DNA from: Deltaproteobacteria bacterium | GTDB lineage: Bacteria > Desulfobacterota > Desulfomonilia > Desulfomonilales > Desulfomonilaceae | Direction of reading: 5' to 3' | Length of the DNA: 64,000 bases | Assembly: GCA_016875095.1 (NCBI GenBank) | Contig: VGSG01000008.1 | Span: 1 to 64,000 of the forward strand | Shown here: piece by piece, positions 53,974-62,950 of the stretch | How the letters are laid out: every line of letters begins with the position of its first letter | Numbering within the stretch: position 1 is the first letter of the stretch | Made by a program: the position numbers and the translations under genes | The notes under the pieces: model-generated | What the model saw: only the letters and a program-made list of their open reading frames with translations | Told to the model about the DNA's origin: nothing | Databases searched by the model: none

Positions 53974-55815
53974 TCATGTGGCAAGCCCGATTTTTCCGCC
54001 GGATTTTGCCTGGAAATGGGCCCGAAGCCTCTCCAAGTCCCTCTTGTTGATCCCCTCCACTGCCTGGATCTCTTCGTCCGACGCGGCAAGCAGCTCGTCG
54101 ATGCTCTGAAATGCCTGCAGTAAAGCCGCCCTCTTTCTTGGGCCTATGCCGGGCACGTCGTCCAGCGCGGACCGAATCACTGCCTTTGACCTGCTCTTAC
54201 TGTGGAATCCGTGCACAAACCGATGCGATTCGTCGCGGATTCGCATCAGGAGCATGAGCGCAGGATCTCCTCTGGCGAAGTTCACCGGGTTCTTTCGGTT
54301 CGGAAGATAGATCTTGTCCGACTCGCCTTCTTCTCTCCCCTTTGCAATGGCTGCGACAGCGGGAATGTCCGGCCCCAGCCGGTCCTTCAAGGCCGCGACG
54401 ACCGCGTTGAGCTGAGATTTCCCGCCATCTATGAGAAACAGATCGGGCAAGGCGTCCGAGTCCGCATGGCCTAGGCGCCTGGAAACGGTCTGGTAGATCA
54501 TGCCCGGATCATCCTGGTCGGTGAACCCAGTCATCTTGAAGGTCCGATAGAGCGACTTGTCGGGTTTTCCGTCCCTGAACGCGACTTTAGCGCCCACGGG
54601 GTGGGCGCCTGCAATATTGGATATGTCGTACCCTTCAATGAGCGACGGCGCTTGGGTCATACGCAGTTTCGCAGCGAGTCTCGCCAGCGGCTTTTGCAGT
54701 GACTCGACCGCGGTCTCTTTCACCAACGCGTTTTGCGCGTTTTTCAGCGCCAATCGAACGAGGCGCAATCCGGGGCCACGAGAAGGCGCTCGGATAGTAA
54801 CGCGGTTCCCGCGGAGTTCCGACAGCCATGTTTCGATGAGTTCCGAGTTCTCTATGGGATGAGAGATAAGAACTTCTTTGGGGATAAACCCAGCGGAACC
54901 GTAATATTGCTTCAGCGCGGAGGCCATGACCTCCGGCGGCTCCAACGTTTCGTTGCGGAATCGGAAAGAATCCTCGGATAGGAGATTCCCGCGGCGGAAC
55001 GAGAGGACCTGCGCCACATAGAGACCGCTATCCCCCGTAACCAGCGCGATTGCATCCTGATCCTTGAGATGGAAGAAAGAGACGTTCTGCACTTCCAGCG
55101 TACGTGTGATGGACGCGATTCTGTCCCTGATCCGCGCAGCTTCTTCAAACCGGAGATTATGCGCGGCTTGTTCCATCTCATCCTGGAGGCTGCGCACCAA
55201 GTCCTCGCTCCGGCCTTGAAGGAGAAGGGATACACCTTCCACCATGCGAGCGTATTCCGCGGGGTCCACCTTGCCTGCGCAAGGGCAGAGGCATCGCTTC
55301 ATCTGGCAGTTGAGGCAGGGTCTCTTGCAGGTCGCAAATTGCCGTTCCGTGCACTGCCGCAAAGGGAAAAGCCTCAATATGAACCTGAGCGTGATTTTCG
55401 CGTCACGCGCCGAGGAGTACGGACCGAAGTACCGTTCGCCGTCCGGTCGAATCTTTTGAGTCCTGACAAGACTCAAGCGAGGAAAAGAATGGGACATATT
55501 GAGTCTCAACGAAAAGAAGGACTTGTCGTCCCTCAGGTACACATTGTAAGGCGGCCTATACTGCTTGATCAGGTTGTTTTCAAGGATGAGCGCTTCTTTT
55601 TCGGTCTCGGTAAGTATGGTCCTGATCGAATCAACCTTTTGAAGTAGAAACTGGATCCTGGGTCTCTCGTCTCCCCCCTTGACGAAATAGCTCCGCACGC
55701 GGTCTCTGAGATTGCCCGCTTTCCCCACATATAGGACCTTATCCTTTGAGTCGAGCATCAGGTATACACCCGGGCTCGTTGGGAGCGCGCTGGCTATGTC
55801 TTTTCGGATCACCAT
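53974..55815 (-). CDS. uvrC: UvrABC system protein C
   Basis: 613 residues from ATG 55815; an upstream in-frame ATG would add 25 residues without similarity. GIY-YIG nuclease domain (PTSPGVYLMLDSKDKVLYVG with RDRVRSYF), a Cys-rich patch (CKRPCLNCQMKRCLCPCAG), the UvrB-contact UVR helices near 205-240, the RNase H-like second nuclease (EGYDISNIAG; DGGKSQL), and two C-terminal helix-hairpin-helix motifs (DVPGIGPRKRAALLQ). It makes both incisions in nucleotide excision repair. Transcribed divergently from the HTH gene. Confidence 0.97.
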   Translation of the reverse strand: MVIRKDIASALPTSPGVYLMLDSKDKVLYVGKAGNLRDRVRSYFVKGGDERPRIQFLLQKVDSIRTILTETEKEALILENNLIKQYRPPYNVYLRDDKSFFSLRLNMSHSFPRLSLVRTQKIRPDGERYFGPYSSARDAKITLRFILRLFPLRQCTERQFATCKRPCLNCQMKRCLCPCAGKVDPAEYARMVEGVSLLLQGRSEDLVRSLQDEMEQAAHNLRFEEAARIRDRIASITRTLEVQNVSFFHLKDQDAIALVTGDSGLYVAQVLSFRRGNLLSEDSFRFRNETLEPPEVMASALKQYYGSAGFIPKEVLISHPIENSELIETWLSELRGNRVTIRAPSRGPGLRLVRLALKNAQNALVKETAVESLQKPLARLAAKLRMTQAPSLIEGYDISNIAGAHPVGAKVAFRDGKPDKSLYRTFKMTGFTDQDDPGMIYQTVSRRLGHADSDALPDLFLIDGGKSQLNAVVAALKDRLGPDIPAVAAIAKGREEGESDKIYLPNRKNPVNFARGDPALMLLMRIRDESHRFVHGFHSKSRSKAVIRSALDDVPGIGPRKRAALLQAFQSIDELLAASDEEIQAVEGINKRDLERLRAHFQAKSGGKIGLAT

Positions 55816-56019
55816 TTGTGACGCTCTTTCAAACCGGTTCCGCGACGTAATTTCGAAGGCGGAGAAACGGGAACAGGATGTCCCGCGCAATGTAATATAA
55901 TGCGAAGCGACTCGACCGAAAACCCCCCTTGTTGCTGATCTCCTGCTGTGTTATAAAAAAGTTTTGCACTTTCCTCTTCCCCAAAGGGATACTGCGCTCG
56001 GGGGATGGGAGGCCCTTCC

Positions 56020-56412
56020 ATGAAGAAGAACCAGGATCGCAAGACGGCTGAGCGGCGCTTCCTCGACGAGCGAGGACGGATCACCAACAAAGAATTGGCG
56101 CAGCAGCTCGCACTCCATCCCGCTACGATAGCCCGCTGGAAGAAGCTGGACGAATGGGAACTCAAACTCATGGGACAGTTAACGTCCGGTCAGACCCCTG
56201 AACCGGAGGACGAGGATTTCTATCAGGTGGATATGCGCCACCTCAGGGCCCTCAACGACAGGATCGAGTCGTACTTGCAGCGCAAGGAGCTTCTTCCGGT
56301 GGAAATACTTGAACTCGCCGAGGCGAAATACCACTTGATGCACTGCATGGAAATCATCAATGACCGACTGCGCTACCCGGTTGTTGACGACTATACTCGT
56401 GAAGAGGATTAG
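56020..56412 (+). CDS. HTH protein resembling phage terminase small subunits
   Basis: 130 residues from ATG 56020 with GGGAGG seven bases upstream. An HTH of the terminase small-subunit/IS-type class sits at the start: RGRITNKELAQQLALHPATIARWKK. The rest is helical with an acidic middle (PEPEDEDF) and a possible dimer helix (RHLRALNDRIESYL). No portal, capsid or integrase genes are near, so phage origin is unproven; its promoter and terminator spacing ties it to the oxidoreductase operon, 29 bases away, and it may be that operon's regulator. Confidence 0.7.
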   Translation: MKKNQDRKTAERRFLDERGRITNKELAQQLALHPATIARWKKLDEWELKLMGQLTSGQTPEPEDEDFYQVDMRHLRALNDRIESYLQRKELLPVEILELAEAKYHLMHCMEIINDRLRYPVVDDYTREED

Positions 56413-56441
56413 TGGAACCGACGGTTATCCGAGGAGCAGCC

Positions 56442-56990
56442 ATGATCGAGATGAGATTTCATGGCAGAGGCGGCCAGGGCGCCGTGACCTCTGCCGAACT
56501 CGTTGCCCAGGCGGCAATCGACACGGGAAAGTATGCGACGGCTTTCCCCAGTTTCGGTCCTGAACGAAGGGGCGCGCCGGTGGTCGCGTTTGCACGGGTC
56601 GCGGACGAGCCCATCCGAGTGCGGGCTAAGGTCTACAGTCCTGACGTGGTGATCGTGCTGGATCCGACTCTGGTGCAGATCGCCAATCCGGCCCAGGGGC
56701 TAAAATCGGACGGGGTGTTGGTCATCAATTCCTCGCACGACGCGGATACGCTCCGACGCGATTTGGGCTACCAGGGAAAGATCGCCCTGGTGGACGCATC
56801 TCGCATCGCCCGAGAGGTGATCGGCTTGCCCATAACCAACACGACCATGGTGGGCGCCTTGGTTAAGGCCACGAACATGCTCTCTTTGGAATCACTGGAG
56901 GGGCCGTTTAACAGGCGATTCGGGAAGATCGCTCCCCGGAACCTCGCGGCCATGAAACGAGCCTGGGAAGAGGCCACTGTTATCGGATGA
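56442..56990 (+). CDS. porC: 2-oxoacid:ferredoxin oxidoreductase gamma subunit
   Basis: 182 residues from ATG 56442 (AGGAG five bases upstream). The gamma-domain hallmarks are visible: EMRFHGRGGQGAVTSAELVAQAA, FPSFGPERRGAPVVAFARV, and PDVVIVLDPTL with NTTMVGALVKAT near the end. In PFOR-type enzymes this subunit contacts the TPP-bearing beta and alpha chains in the cytoplasm. It is the first of four genes in the order gamma, delta, alpha, beta, as in many archaeal-type pyruvate or isovalerate enzymes. The exact 2-oxoacid is undetermined. Confidence 0.93.
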   Translation: MIEMRFHGRGGQGAVTSAELVAQAAIDTGKYATAFPSFGPERRGAPVVAFARVADEPIRVRAKVYSPDVVIVLDPTLVQIANPAQGLKSDGVLVINSSHDADTLRRDLGYQGKIALVDASRIAREVIGLPITNTTMVGALVKATNMLSLESLEGPFNRRFGKIAPRNLAAMKRAWEEATVIG

Positions 56991-57051
56991 CGAACCGATC
57001 AACGTTGTCGCTTCGTCCTCGCTAGCCGTACGGACGTTCCCGGAGCGACAG

Positions 57052-57360
57052 ATGGAGGAAATCGTGAGTAAACCCATAGACGAGATCACCTGGCGAGAAA
57101 TTGAGCCGGGAGGAGTTATCACGGAGGCCGGAAACGCTCGAAGCTACCACACCGGATCATGGCGATCCCTGCGCCCCCACTATCTGGAGGAGAAGTGCAT
57201 CAGGTGCTGGCGATGCTACATCATGTGCCCTGACGCAGCCATATCCCCGGACTTCACGAATAACCGCATGGTCTGGAACTACGATTATTGCAAAGGCTGC
57301 GGCATCTGCGCGTATGAATGCCCGGTGGACGCCATTGAGGTGCGCGAGGAGGGGGAATAA
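57052..57360 (+). CDS. porD: 2-oxoacid:ferredoxin oxidoreductase delta (ferredoxin) subunit
   Basis: 102 residues. Two complete 4Fe-4S motifs: CIRCWRCYIMCP and CKGCGICAYECP. It passes electrons from the beta subunit's cluster to a soluble ferredoxin. The N-terminal 45 residues (EITWREIEPGGVITEAGN) are typical of the delta family. ATG and stop overlap the next gene (TAATG), so it is translationally coupled to the alpha subunit. Confidence 0.95.
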   Translation: MEEIVSKPIDEITWREIEPGGVITEAGNARSYHTGSWRSLRPHYLEEKCIRCWRCYIMCPDAAISPDFTNNRMVWNYDYCKGCGICAYECPVDAIEVREEGE

Positions 57361-58523
57361 TGGGCAAGAAGGTCGGCATTGAAGTCTCCATAGCCGCGGC
57401 CGAAGCAGTCGGCCTGTGCGACGTGGACGTGGTGGCCGCGTACCCGATTACGCCGCAGACCCATATCGTGGAACATCTGTCAGAGCTCGTGGCAAACGGG
57501 CGCCTGGACGCGGAATTCGTGCCTGTGGAATCGGAACATTCGGCTATGAGCGTATGTTGCGGCTCCGCAGCCGCAGGCGCCCGAACGTTCACATCCACCG
57601 CGGCCCAGGGATTGGCCCTCATGGCGGAAATCGTTTACATCGCGGCCTCCATGAGGTTGCCCATTCTCATGCTCGTCGCGAATCGGGCTCTCAGCGCTCC
57701 TCTCTCCATCTGGAACGACCACTCCGACGCAATGATGGTCCGTGACTCAGGCTGGATACAAATTTTTTGTGAAAACGGCCAGGACGTGTACGACCACATC
57801 TTCCACGCGTACCGGGTCGGTGAAGATCCACGGGTATCGCTCCCTGTGATGGTGAATATGGATGGGTTCATCCTGACTCACGTAATCGAGCCTGTGGAAT
57901 TCTGGACCAAGGAGATGGTCGGCTCGTATTTGCCGCGTTTTCGTCCCCTCAATACCCTCCACCCGGACAAGGTGGTCACCATGGGCGCGTTCGGGATGCC
58001 GGAGATCTATGCGGAACAGAAAATGGCTCACGACCAAGCGCTCAAGAACTCTATGCCGGTCCTTCTGGAAGGCTGGGATGAACTCGCGAAGCTCACCGGG
58101 CGCAAGTACGAACCTGTTGAGCTTTACCGGACAGAAGGAGCTGAAACCCTTCTTCTGGCAATGGGATCCCTATGCGAGACAGCGTCATTGGCTGTTGATC
58201 AGATGCGAGAAGCCGGCCGGAAGGTGGGACTGGTAAAGCTCCGCTTGTGGCGGCCATTCCCTTTGGCTGAGGTGAGAAAGGCGCTGTCCGGCGCCAAAGA
58301 CCTGGTAGTGCTAGATCGTTCCATCTCGGTTGGCGCCGCTAACGCCCCTGTAACCTCGGAGATCAGCGCGGCCATGTACCACGAGCCTCAGCGGCCGAGA
58401 ATCCATTGCATGATAGCAGGAATCGGCGGCAGAGACGTCACCCCCGAAGATATCACCAACATGGTGGACCTGAGCCTGAAAGGCACGGAGCAAGAGTGCC
58501 ACATCTACGGTGTGCGTGGATAG
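57360..58523 (+). CDS. porA: 2-oxoacid:ferredoxin oxidoreductase alpha subunit
   Basis: 387 residues, normal for separate alpha subunits. Signature blocks: AAYPITPQTHIVEHLSEL, EFVPVESEHSAMSVCCGSAAAG, TSTAAQGLALMAEIVYIAASM and the LPILMLVANRALSAPLSIW loop; the C-terminal part is a transketolase-like domain (VGLVKLRLWRPFPLAEV). It binds the substrate and TPP together with the beta chain. Starts on the last base of the delta stop codon. Confidence 0.95.
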   Translation: MGKKVGIEVSIAAAEAVGLCDVDVVAAYPITPQTHIVEHLSELVANGRLDAEFVPVESEHSAMSVCCGSAAAGARTFTSTAAQGLALMAEIVYIAASMRLPILMLVANRALSAPLSIWNDHSDAMMVRDSGWIQIFCENGQDVYDHIFHAYRVGEDPRVSLPVMVNMDGFILTHVIEPVEFWTKEMVGSYLPRFRPLNTLHPDKVVTMGAFGMPEIYAEQKMAHDQALKNSMPVLLEGWDELAKLTGRKYEPVELYRTEGAETLLLAMGSLCETASLAVDQMREAGRKVGLVKLRLWRPFPLAEVRKALSGAKDLVVLDRSISVGAANAPVTSEISAAMYHEPQRPRIHCMIAGIGGRDVTPEDITNMVDLSLKGTEQECHIYGVRG

Positions 58524-58547
58524 ACCGCCGCCGAACGGGAGTTCCCT

Positions 58548-59525
58548 ATGCCCGAAGAAAGCAAGAAGAAGATTTTGAAACCCCTCAAGAACTTCCCGCT
58601 GGAGGAACACATAGCCTCCGGCCACCGCGCATGCCAGGGCTGCGCGGAAGTGTTGGCGGTCCGTCACGTGCTCAAGGCCATCGGCCCTGAAATGGTCTTA
58701 GCAATGGCGACAGGATGCATGGAAATCATTTCTTCGCCCTATCCGCTCACGTCCTGGAACGTGCCCTGGATCCATGTCGCCTTCGAGAACGCGGCCGCGG
58801 TGGGTTCGGGGGTGGAGGCAGGCCTAAAAGCGCTTCGGCGTAAAGGTCGCGTCCCGGACAAGGAGGTCACCGTCGTGGCTATGGGAGGCGATGGAGGCAC
58901 GAGCGATATCGGCTTCCAGGCCCTCTCCGGCATGTTTGAACGAGGGCATAAGATGATCTACGTGTGCGTGGACAACGAAGCGTACATGAACACCGGCATC
59001 CAGCGATCCTCGTCCACGCCGTTCGGAGCATCCACCACCACATCCCCGGCAGGCAAGATGAGCCCTTCAGGCCAGAATACATCCAAGAAGGATATGCCGG
59101 GCATTGCCGCGGCTCACAACATTCCCTATGTGGCTACCGCATGTCCCAGCTACTACTCCGACCTGATGAAAAAGGTGGCCAAGGCCAAGGAAGCGGACGG
59201 TCCCGCATACCTCCATATCCTCTCCGTGTGTCCCACCGGCTGGAGGATACCTCCGGAAAAAGCCATTGAGTACGGTCAACTGGCCGTGGACACAGGGATC
59301 TTCCCGCTGTACGAGGTAGATCACGGCGTATGGAAAATGAGCCGCAAACCAAAGCAGCTCAAGCCTGTCGCCGACTATTTGAAGGGCCAGGGTCGCTATC
59401 GTCACCTGGACGAAACGCTGATTGCAGTGATCCAAAAGGGTGTGGACGAGAAGTGGGAACGGTTGCTCAAGATGACCGAAATGACCGGACCCGCGACCTC
59501 TGAGCAGCCTGCACAGGAAGAGTAA
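58548..59525 (+). CDS. porB: 2-oxoacid:ferredoxin oxidoreductase beta subunit
   Basis: 325 residues. CQGCAE and TGCMEI supply cysteines for the 4Fe-4S cluster, with a fourth (VCPTGW) later; AMGGDGGTSDIGFQAL and DNEAYMNTGIQ form the TPP/Mg pocket. This is the catalytic TPP subunit of the four-gene operon and completes the enzyme that splits a 2-oxoacid into acyl-CoA, CO2 and reduced ferredoxin. A terminator lies about 180 bases after the stop. Confidence 0.95.
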   Translation: MPEESKKKILKPLKNFPLEEHIASGHRACQGCAEVLAVRHVLKAIGPEMVLAMATGCMEIISSPYPLTSWNVPWIHVAFENAAAVGSGVEAGLKALRRKGRVPDKEVTVVAMGGDGGTSDIGFQALSGMFERGHKMIYVCVDNEAYMNTGIQRSSSTPFGASTTTSPAGKMSPSGQNTSKKDMPGIAAAHNIPYVATACPSYYSDLMKKVAKAKEADGPAYLHILSVCPTGWRIPPEKAIEYGQLAVDTGIFPLYEVDHGVWKMSRKPKQLKPVADYLKGQGRYRHLDETLIAVIQKGVDEKWERLLKMTEMTGPATSEQPAQEE

Positions 59526-59660
59526 GAACGGGATTCAAACCCGACCCCGCGGTCAGTTATAGGGCTTGACGGAAAATCGTGAGCGAAATAGGTCGCTTGG
59601 GGCAGTAGGGCCGGAGCCGGCTGTCCGCACTGTTCTGAGCTTGGCACGCTGTGCAGATAA

Positions 59661-59688
59661 AGAAAGGCCCGGCAGGGACGCCGGGCCT
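59661..59688 (-). terminator. Terminator for the HdrD-like/cytochrome b pair
   Basis: Perfect nine-base stem AGGCCCGGC/GCCGGGCCT (59665-59673 and 59680-59688) around six bases. On the minus strand it is followed by TTTCTTTATC, so it ends transcription coming from the HdrD-like gene. Confidence 0.7.
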
Positions 59689-59704
59689 ACCAATCTTATA
59701 AGAG

Positions 59705-59737
59705 GCGGTCGGAGAAGTCTCCGGTCGCTTTTGTTTC
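59705..59737 (+). terminator. Terminator for the oxidoreductase operon
   Basis: GCGGTCGGAGA pairs with TCTCCGGTCGC (59705-59715 and 59718-59728), two G-T pairs, with the innermost pair opening to a four-base loop, followed by TTTTGTTTC. It faces the minus-strand terminator just upstream, so the two operons are insulated. Confidence 0.65.
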
Positions 59738-59738
59738 G

Positions 59739-61349
59739 TCACATGTCCTCGTCCTCGTCCGGCCAGGTAATGAAAGGCTTTTCCTGATCGACCATGGCGT
59801 TGACCATGAGTTCCACCAGCCCCGTGTACCAGATCCCGGTCTTCTCGAAGATCTCGTAGTGTTCCATCAAGTCTCTGGTCATTCCTTTGCAGTTTGAGCA
59901 GGGCGCGCAAATCATCTTCTTGATGGACGGATCCATTTCCCCCTGGAACGCATTGAGGTACTGAGTGAGCTTCTTGCGGCCCGAGAGCTTCACCCTCCAT
60001 TCAGGGAAATTGCCGGAACCCATGATCGCGAAGCCGGAACCGCCGCCGCAGCAGTAGTTGTTTACTCCGTGCGGAGTCATCTCGCGGAACCGACCCGGAG
60101 GAGTTATGGCCTTGAGAATTTCCCGCTGGGGCTTGACCACGCCCATGAGGCGCACCACGTTGCAGGGGTCATGCAATGTTACCGGAAAGTCGTTCTTGTT
60201 CGGATCAAACTTGATCTTTCCGCTTTTCACAATATCCCAGAGGAGCGCATAGGAACTCTCCCTCGGTATCATCTGTTCGCTCGGCAAGAGCCTGTCGGCG
60301 ATCACGGAAAGCGCCTTGTGCGCGTGACCGCACTCGCCGATCACGATCTTCTTCACACCCAAGTCTCGCGCGACTTCCAGGTGCTTGATGGCCACACGGG
60401 CAAACTGGACGTCGTCGTACCAAAGCCCGTAATTGACGGCGTCGTAGCCGACGAACTCCGTTGACAACGTATAGCTGATTCCCGCCGCATCAAAAAGGAC
60501 GGCGAAAGCCATGGGATTCTCAGGCCAAGCCATGAATTCACCCGCGTTGTGGACGAGCAGAATCTCCGCGCCTTTCTTGTTAACAGGGATCTTTATGCGT
60601 TTTCCGGTCTTCTCTTCGATGTCATCTTCAAGATATTCAATGATATCCTCAATGGCCGCCTTGATCATCCCGGTGCTTGAACCGAACTGGAGGTGTTTGA
60701 CCGAGCCCTTCTCGTGCACCTCCATAGGAGCAATGCCCATCTCCATGCTGAAAATCTTGCGCAACTCATGGGTGATCAGGCCGTTGTCCACACCGATGGG
60801 GCAAACCTGGGTGCAGCGCCTGCACAGGGTGCATCGATACGCCAACTCAGCGAGCCGAGCTATGGTCTCCCACTTCAGGTCGATGTCATGTCCGCGGAAT
60901 CCGGCAAGTATCTTCCCGCCGGGGCTCAGATACTTCTTGCCGATCTTCCGAAGCACATCCGATCGGAACGTGGGACGATAGATGTCCTTGTGGCCGCTCA
61001 TTTCGTACACCGGACACGCATCCGCACAGGTCTGACATCTGGCGCAATACTCCAGCGAGAGGGAGAGGGGCTGCAAGAATGCCCAGTTATTCTCTTTGCT
61101 TACCAACTTCTCGTAGCCGCGAAGAAAAGCCAGCACGAGCTTGTCTTCTTCCTCTTTGGTTTCGGGTCTGGGTAGATTAAGGGCGCTCACTCCGTCCAGA
61201 GAATGCTCCCATTTTTTCTTCTGCTCTTCCGTAAGTTCCGTGATCGGCTCTTCCTCCAAATCGTCATACGGTGGGGGCAGAGGAGCGAGCTTCTTTGGAT
61301 CTAAATACTCGAGCCGTTCACCCGGCTTTGATATCTCTTCAGGTCTCAT
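59739..61349 (-). CDS. HdrD/DsrK-like iron-sulfur protein
   Basis: 536 residues; GGAGGAG before the ATG. Two ferredoxin-type clusters (CARCQTCADACP and CTLCRRCTQVCP) lie in the first third. The C-terminal half has a CCG domain: DPCNVVR, NYCCGGGSGFA and APCSNCKGM, as in heterodisulfide reductase subunit D, DsrK and TmcB; an earlier GECGHAH sits where the first CCG repeat should be, with an incomplete set. It probably takes electrons from the adjoining cytochrome b and passes them to a disulfide or thiol-type acceptor. Confidence 0.9.
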   Translation of the reverse strand: MRPEEISKPGERLEYLDPKKLAPLPPPYDDLEEEPITELTEEQKKKWEHSLDGVSALNLPRPETKEEEDKLVLAFLRGYEKLVSKENNWAFLQPLSLSLEYCARCQTCADACPVYEMSGHKDIYRPTFRSDVLRKIGKKYLSPGGKILAGFRGHDIDLKWETIARLAELAYRCTLCRRCTQVCPIGVDNGLITHELRKIFSMEMGIAPMEVHEKGSVKHLQFGSSTGMIKAAIEDIIEYLEDDIEEKTGKRIKIPVNKKGAEILLVHNAGEFMAWPENPMAFAVLFDAAGISYTLSTEFVGYDAVNYGLWYDDVQFARVAIKHLEVARDLGVKKIVIGECGHAHKALSVIADRLLPSEQMIPRESSYALLWDIVKSGKIKFDPNKNDFPVTLHDPCNVVRLMGVVKPQREILKAITPPGRFREMTPHGVNNYCCGGGSGFAIMGSGNFPEWRVKLSGRKKLTQYLNAFQGEMDPSIKKMICAPCSNCKGMTRDLMEHYEIFEKTGIWYTGLVELMVNAMVDQEKPFITWPDEDEDM

Positions 61350-61364
61350 GGCTGACTCCTCCGA

Positions 61365-62297
61365 TTACTTCTCTTCTTTCTGTGGCTGGGCCCAGGGATT
61401 GGTTGTAGCGACTTCGGCCCAGCTCTTCTTGCCCCCTTCTGCGCCAATGTGGGCGCCGGACCAACTCACCGGATAGGACAGATAAGCCTTGATCTTGGAG
61501 TCCATCCCGGCGTCGCCCCGGTTGGGCATGTCATCCCACTTGACTTTGTCCCACATGAAATACTTGGAGATCATGTGGGTCATGTGTGTGAAGGGGAAAT
61601 ATGCCCAGAAACCAATGAAGAGGAGAAGATTGATAATCTGCATACCGCCGAGGCTCGGGCCCGGGCTGAATGTGAGCAGGCTCGCAAGATAACCTCGAGA
61701 AACGGCGAATCCCGGGTCCGAAAGCCATACCAGGAAGCCGGTAACGAATATCGCGCCGAGCCAGAAAAGGTTCAGCAGGTCGAGACCCGAAGTGTAGTCT
61801 TTCAGCATCGGATCGGTGAGCCTTTTTACAATGAGACCGACCGCGCCGATGGTCCCGAGGGCGAATCCTATCACGCCGAAAATAATCGTCAGAGACTGCG
61901 CTAAAGCAGCCAGACCCGATGCGTCCGGGGCCCTGCCCGCGATCTGCAACAGAGCGCCGATCGCCAGGAAGACCAGACCGCCGATCGAAAGATACAGGCC
62001 CAAATGGAACGGAAACGTCCAGCGCCACAAAGGCCTGTTATCTTCGTAGAGGGCCCGAATGAAGAGTATCTCAGGCACCATGAACCGATACTGGGCCACA
62101 TGATCCACGTGACGAGTCTTCTTCCAGTGGTCCACATCCTCGTAGAAAGAGCCGCCCCACTCCTTCCCTTCGTGCGGCACCGGATAAAGCTCCCACCGGA
62201 CGTGCATGGGCATTGTCCAGTACTTGAGCAGCTTGCGAGCGAAGAAGACGACGAATATCACTCCGCTCGCGTACGTGAGCAGTTGAAGAATGTCCAT
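61365..62297 (-). CDS. Membrane cytochrome b (NarI/DsrM/TmcC-like)
   Basis: 310 residues; AAGGAG eight bases before the ATG. Five to six transmembrane helices (about 2-20, 95-120, 130-155, 178-200, 210-235). Histidines placed to ligate b hemes include FPFHLGLYL and FPFTHMTHMIS. The family (NarI-type gamma subunits, DsrM, TmcC) oxidises menaquinol or passes electrons from periplasmic cytochromes. Coupled with the HdrD-like protein, 15 bases apart, it forms a two-part membrane redox complex typical of sulfate reducers. Function in the Tmc or Dsr sense is by analogy. Confidence 0.9.
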   Translation of the reverse strand: MDILQLLTYASGVIFVVFFARKLLKYWTMPMHVRWELYPVPHEGKEWGGSFYEDVDHWKKTRHVDHVAQYRFMVPEILFIRALYEDNRPLWRWTFPFHLGLYLSIGGLVFLAIGALLQIAGRAPDASGLAALAQSLTIIFGVIGFALGTIGAVGLIVKRLTDPMLKDYTSGLDLLNLFWLGAIFVTGFLVWLSDPGFAVSRGYLASLLTFSPGPSLGGMQIINLLLFIGFWAYFPFTHMTHMISKYFMWDKVKWDDMPNRGDAGMDSKIKAYLSYPVSWSGAHIGAEGGKKSWAEVATTNPWAQPQKEEK

Positions 62298-62950
62298 AAC
62301 TCTTCTCCTTCCCGGATTGTATTGTTTGGCGCGGGTGGCTTATCCATGCAATGGGAGAACGACGACTTTTTTTTATCACGTTTGTACGGGTTTATCCAGC
62401 TTTTTCATGCGGAAATCTCGTGGGTTCTTCCTCTTCGGGGAACCGAGGAGATCCCGAGGTCCAACGCGATCCTCGTCGCGCTAATGTTATCAGAACTCCT
62501 AACTAATCGCGCATTCCGTCAGGAAACTTCACTCGGCTGGGGTCCTAATCCCTTGGGGCATCTGCAACGTAAAGCGGATACACTGAATGTTAGCGAGGAG
62601 AAACCAAACGTTGGCCCTAAATTGAGCGCGGTGGGCCGAAGAGAACATTTTTGACGGAATTGGTAAGTTTCAAGCCGGCCCGCATTCCCAGTTTACTTAT
62701 CGGGAAGCCGCGCCCTGTTGAGCGCGCCGAAATCATAAACAAAACCGCTTGACATCGCAATACAACGCGGTTCGCAAGAGACATTGCCCAGATCATGAAA
62801 AGTTCTATTTTACTTGACGAAACGGATCAAGAATGTGATCGGCTTCCCGCCAAGCCGATACACGGAAAAAAGGGGCGCTCATAGTCTGAAGTTGCTATCG
62901 ATGCGTGCGCTTTACTTCTCGAGCGGGAACGTAACGGAAGGGAGTGGGAA
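62298..62950. other. Intergenic region with a strong hairpin
   Basis: 653 bases between the cytochrome b gene and the AAA gene, both on the minus strand. ATCGGCTT-CCCGCC-AAGCCGAT (62838-62859) is a perfect eight-base stem; it lies 92 bases after the AAA stop and may terminate that transcript, though there is no T-run. The promoter of the cytochrome b operon should lie near 62310-62400, which is AT-rich around TTTTTTTATCACG. No ORF with a start site. Confidence 0.5.

Noticed and set aside
62004-62654. 216-codon plus-strand ORF over the start of the cytochrome b gene
   Set aside because: Mostly antisense to a clear membrane protein with its own ribosome binding site; no domain seen.
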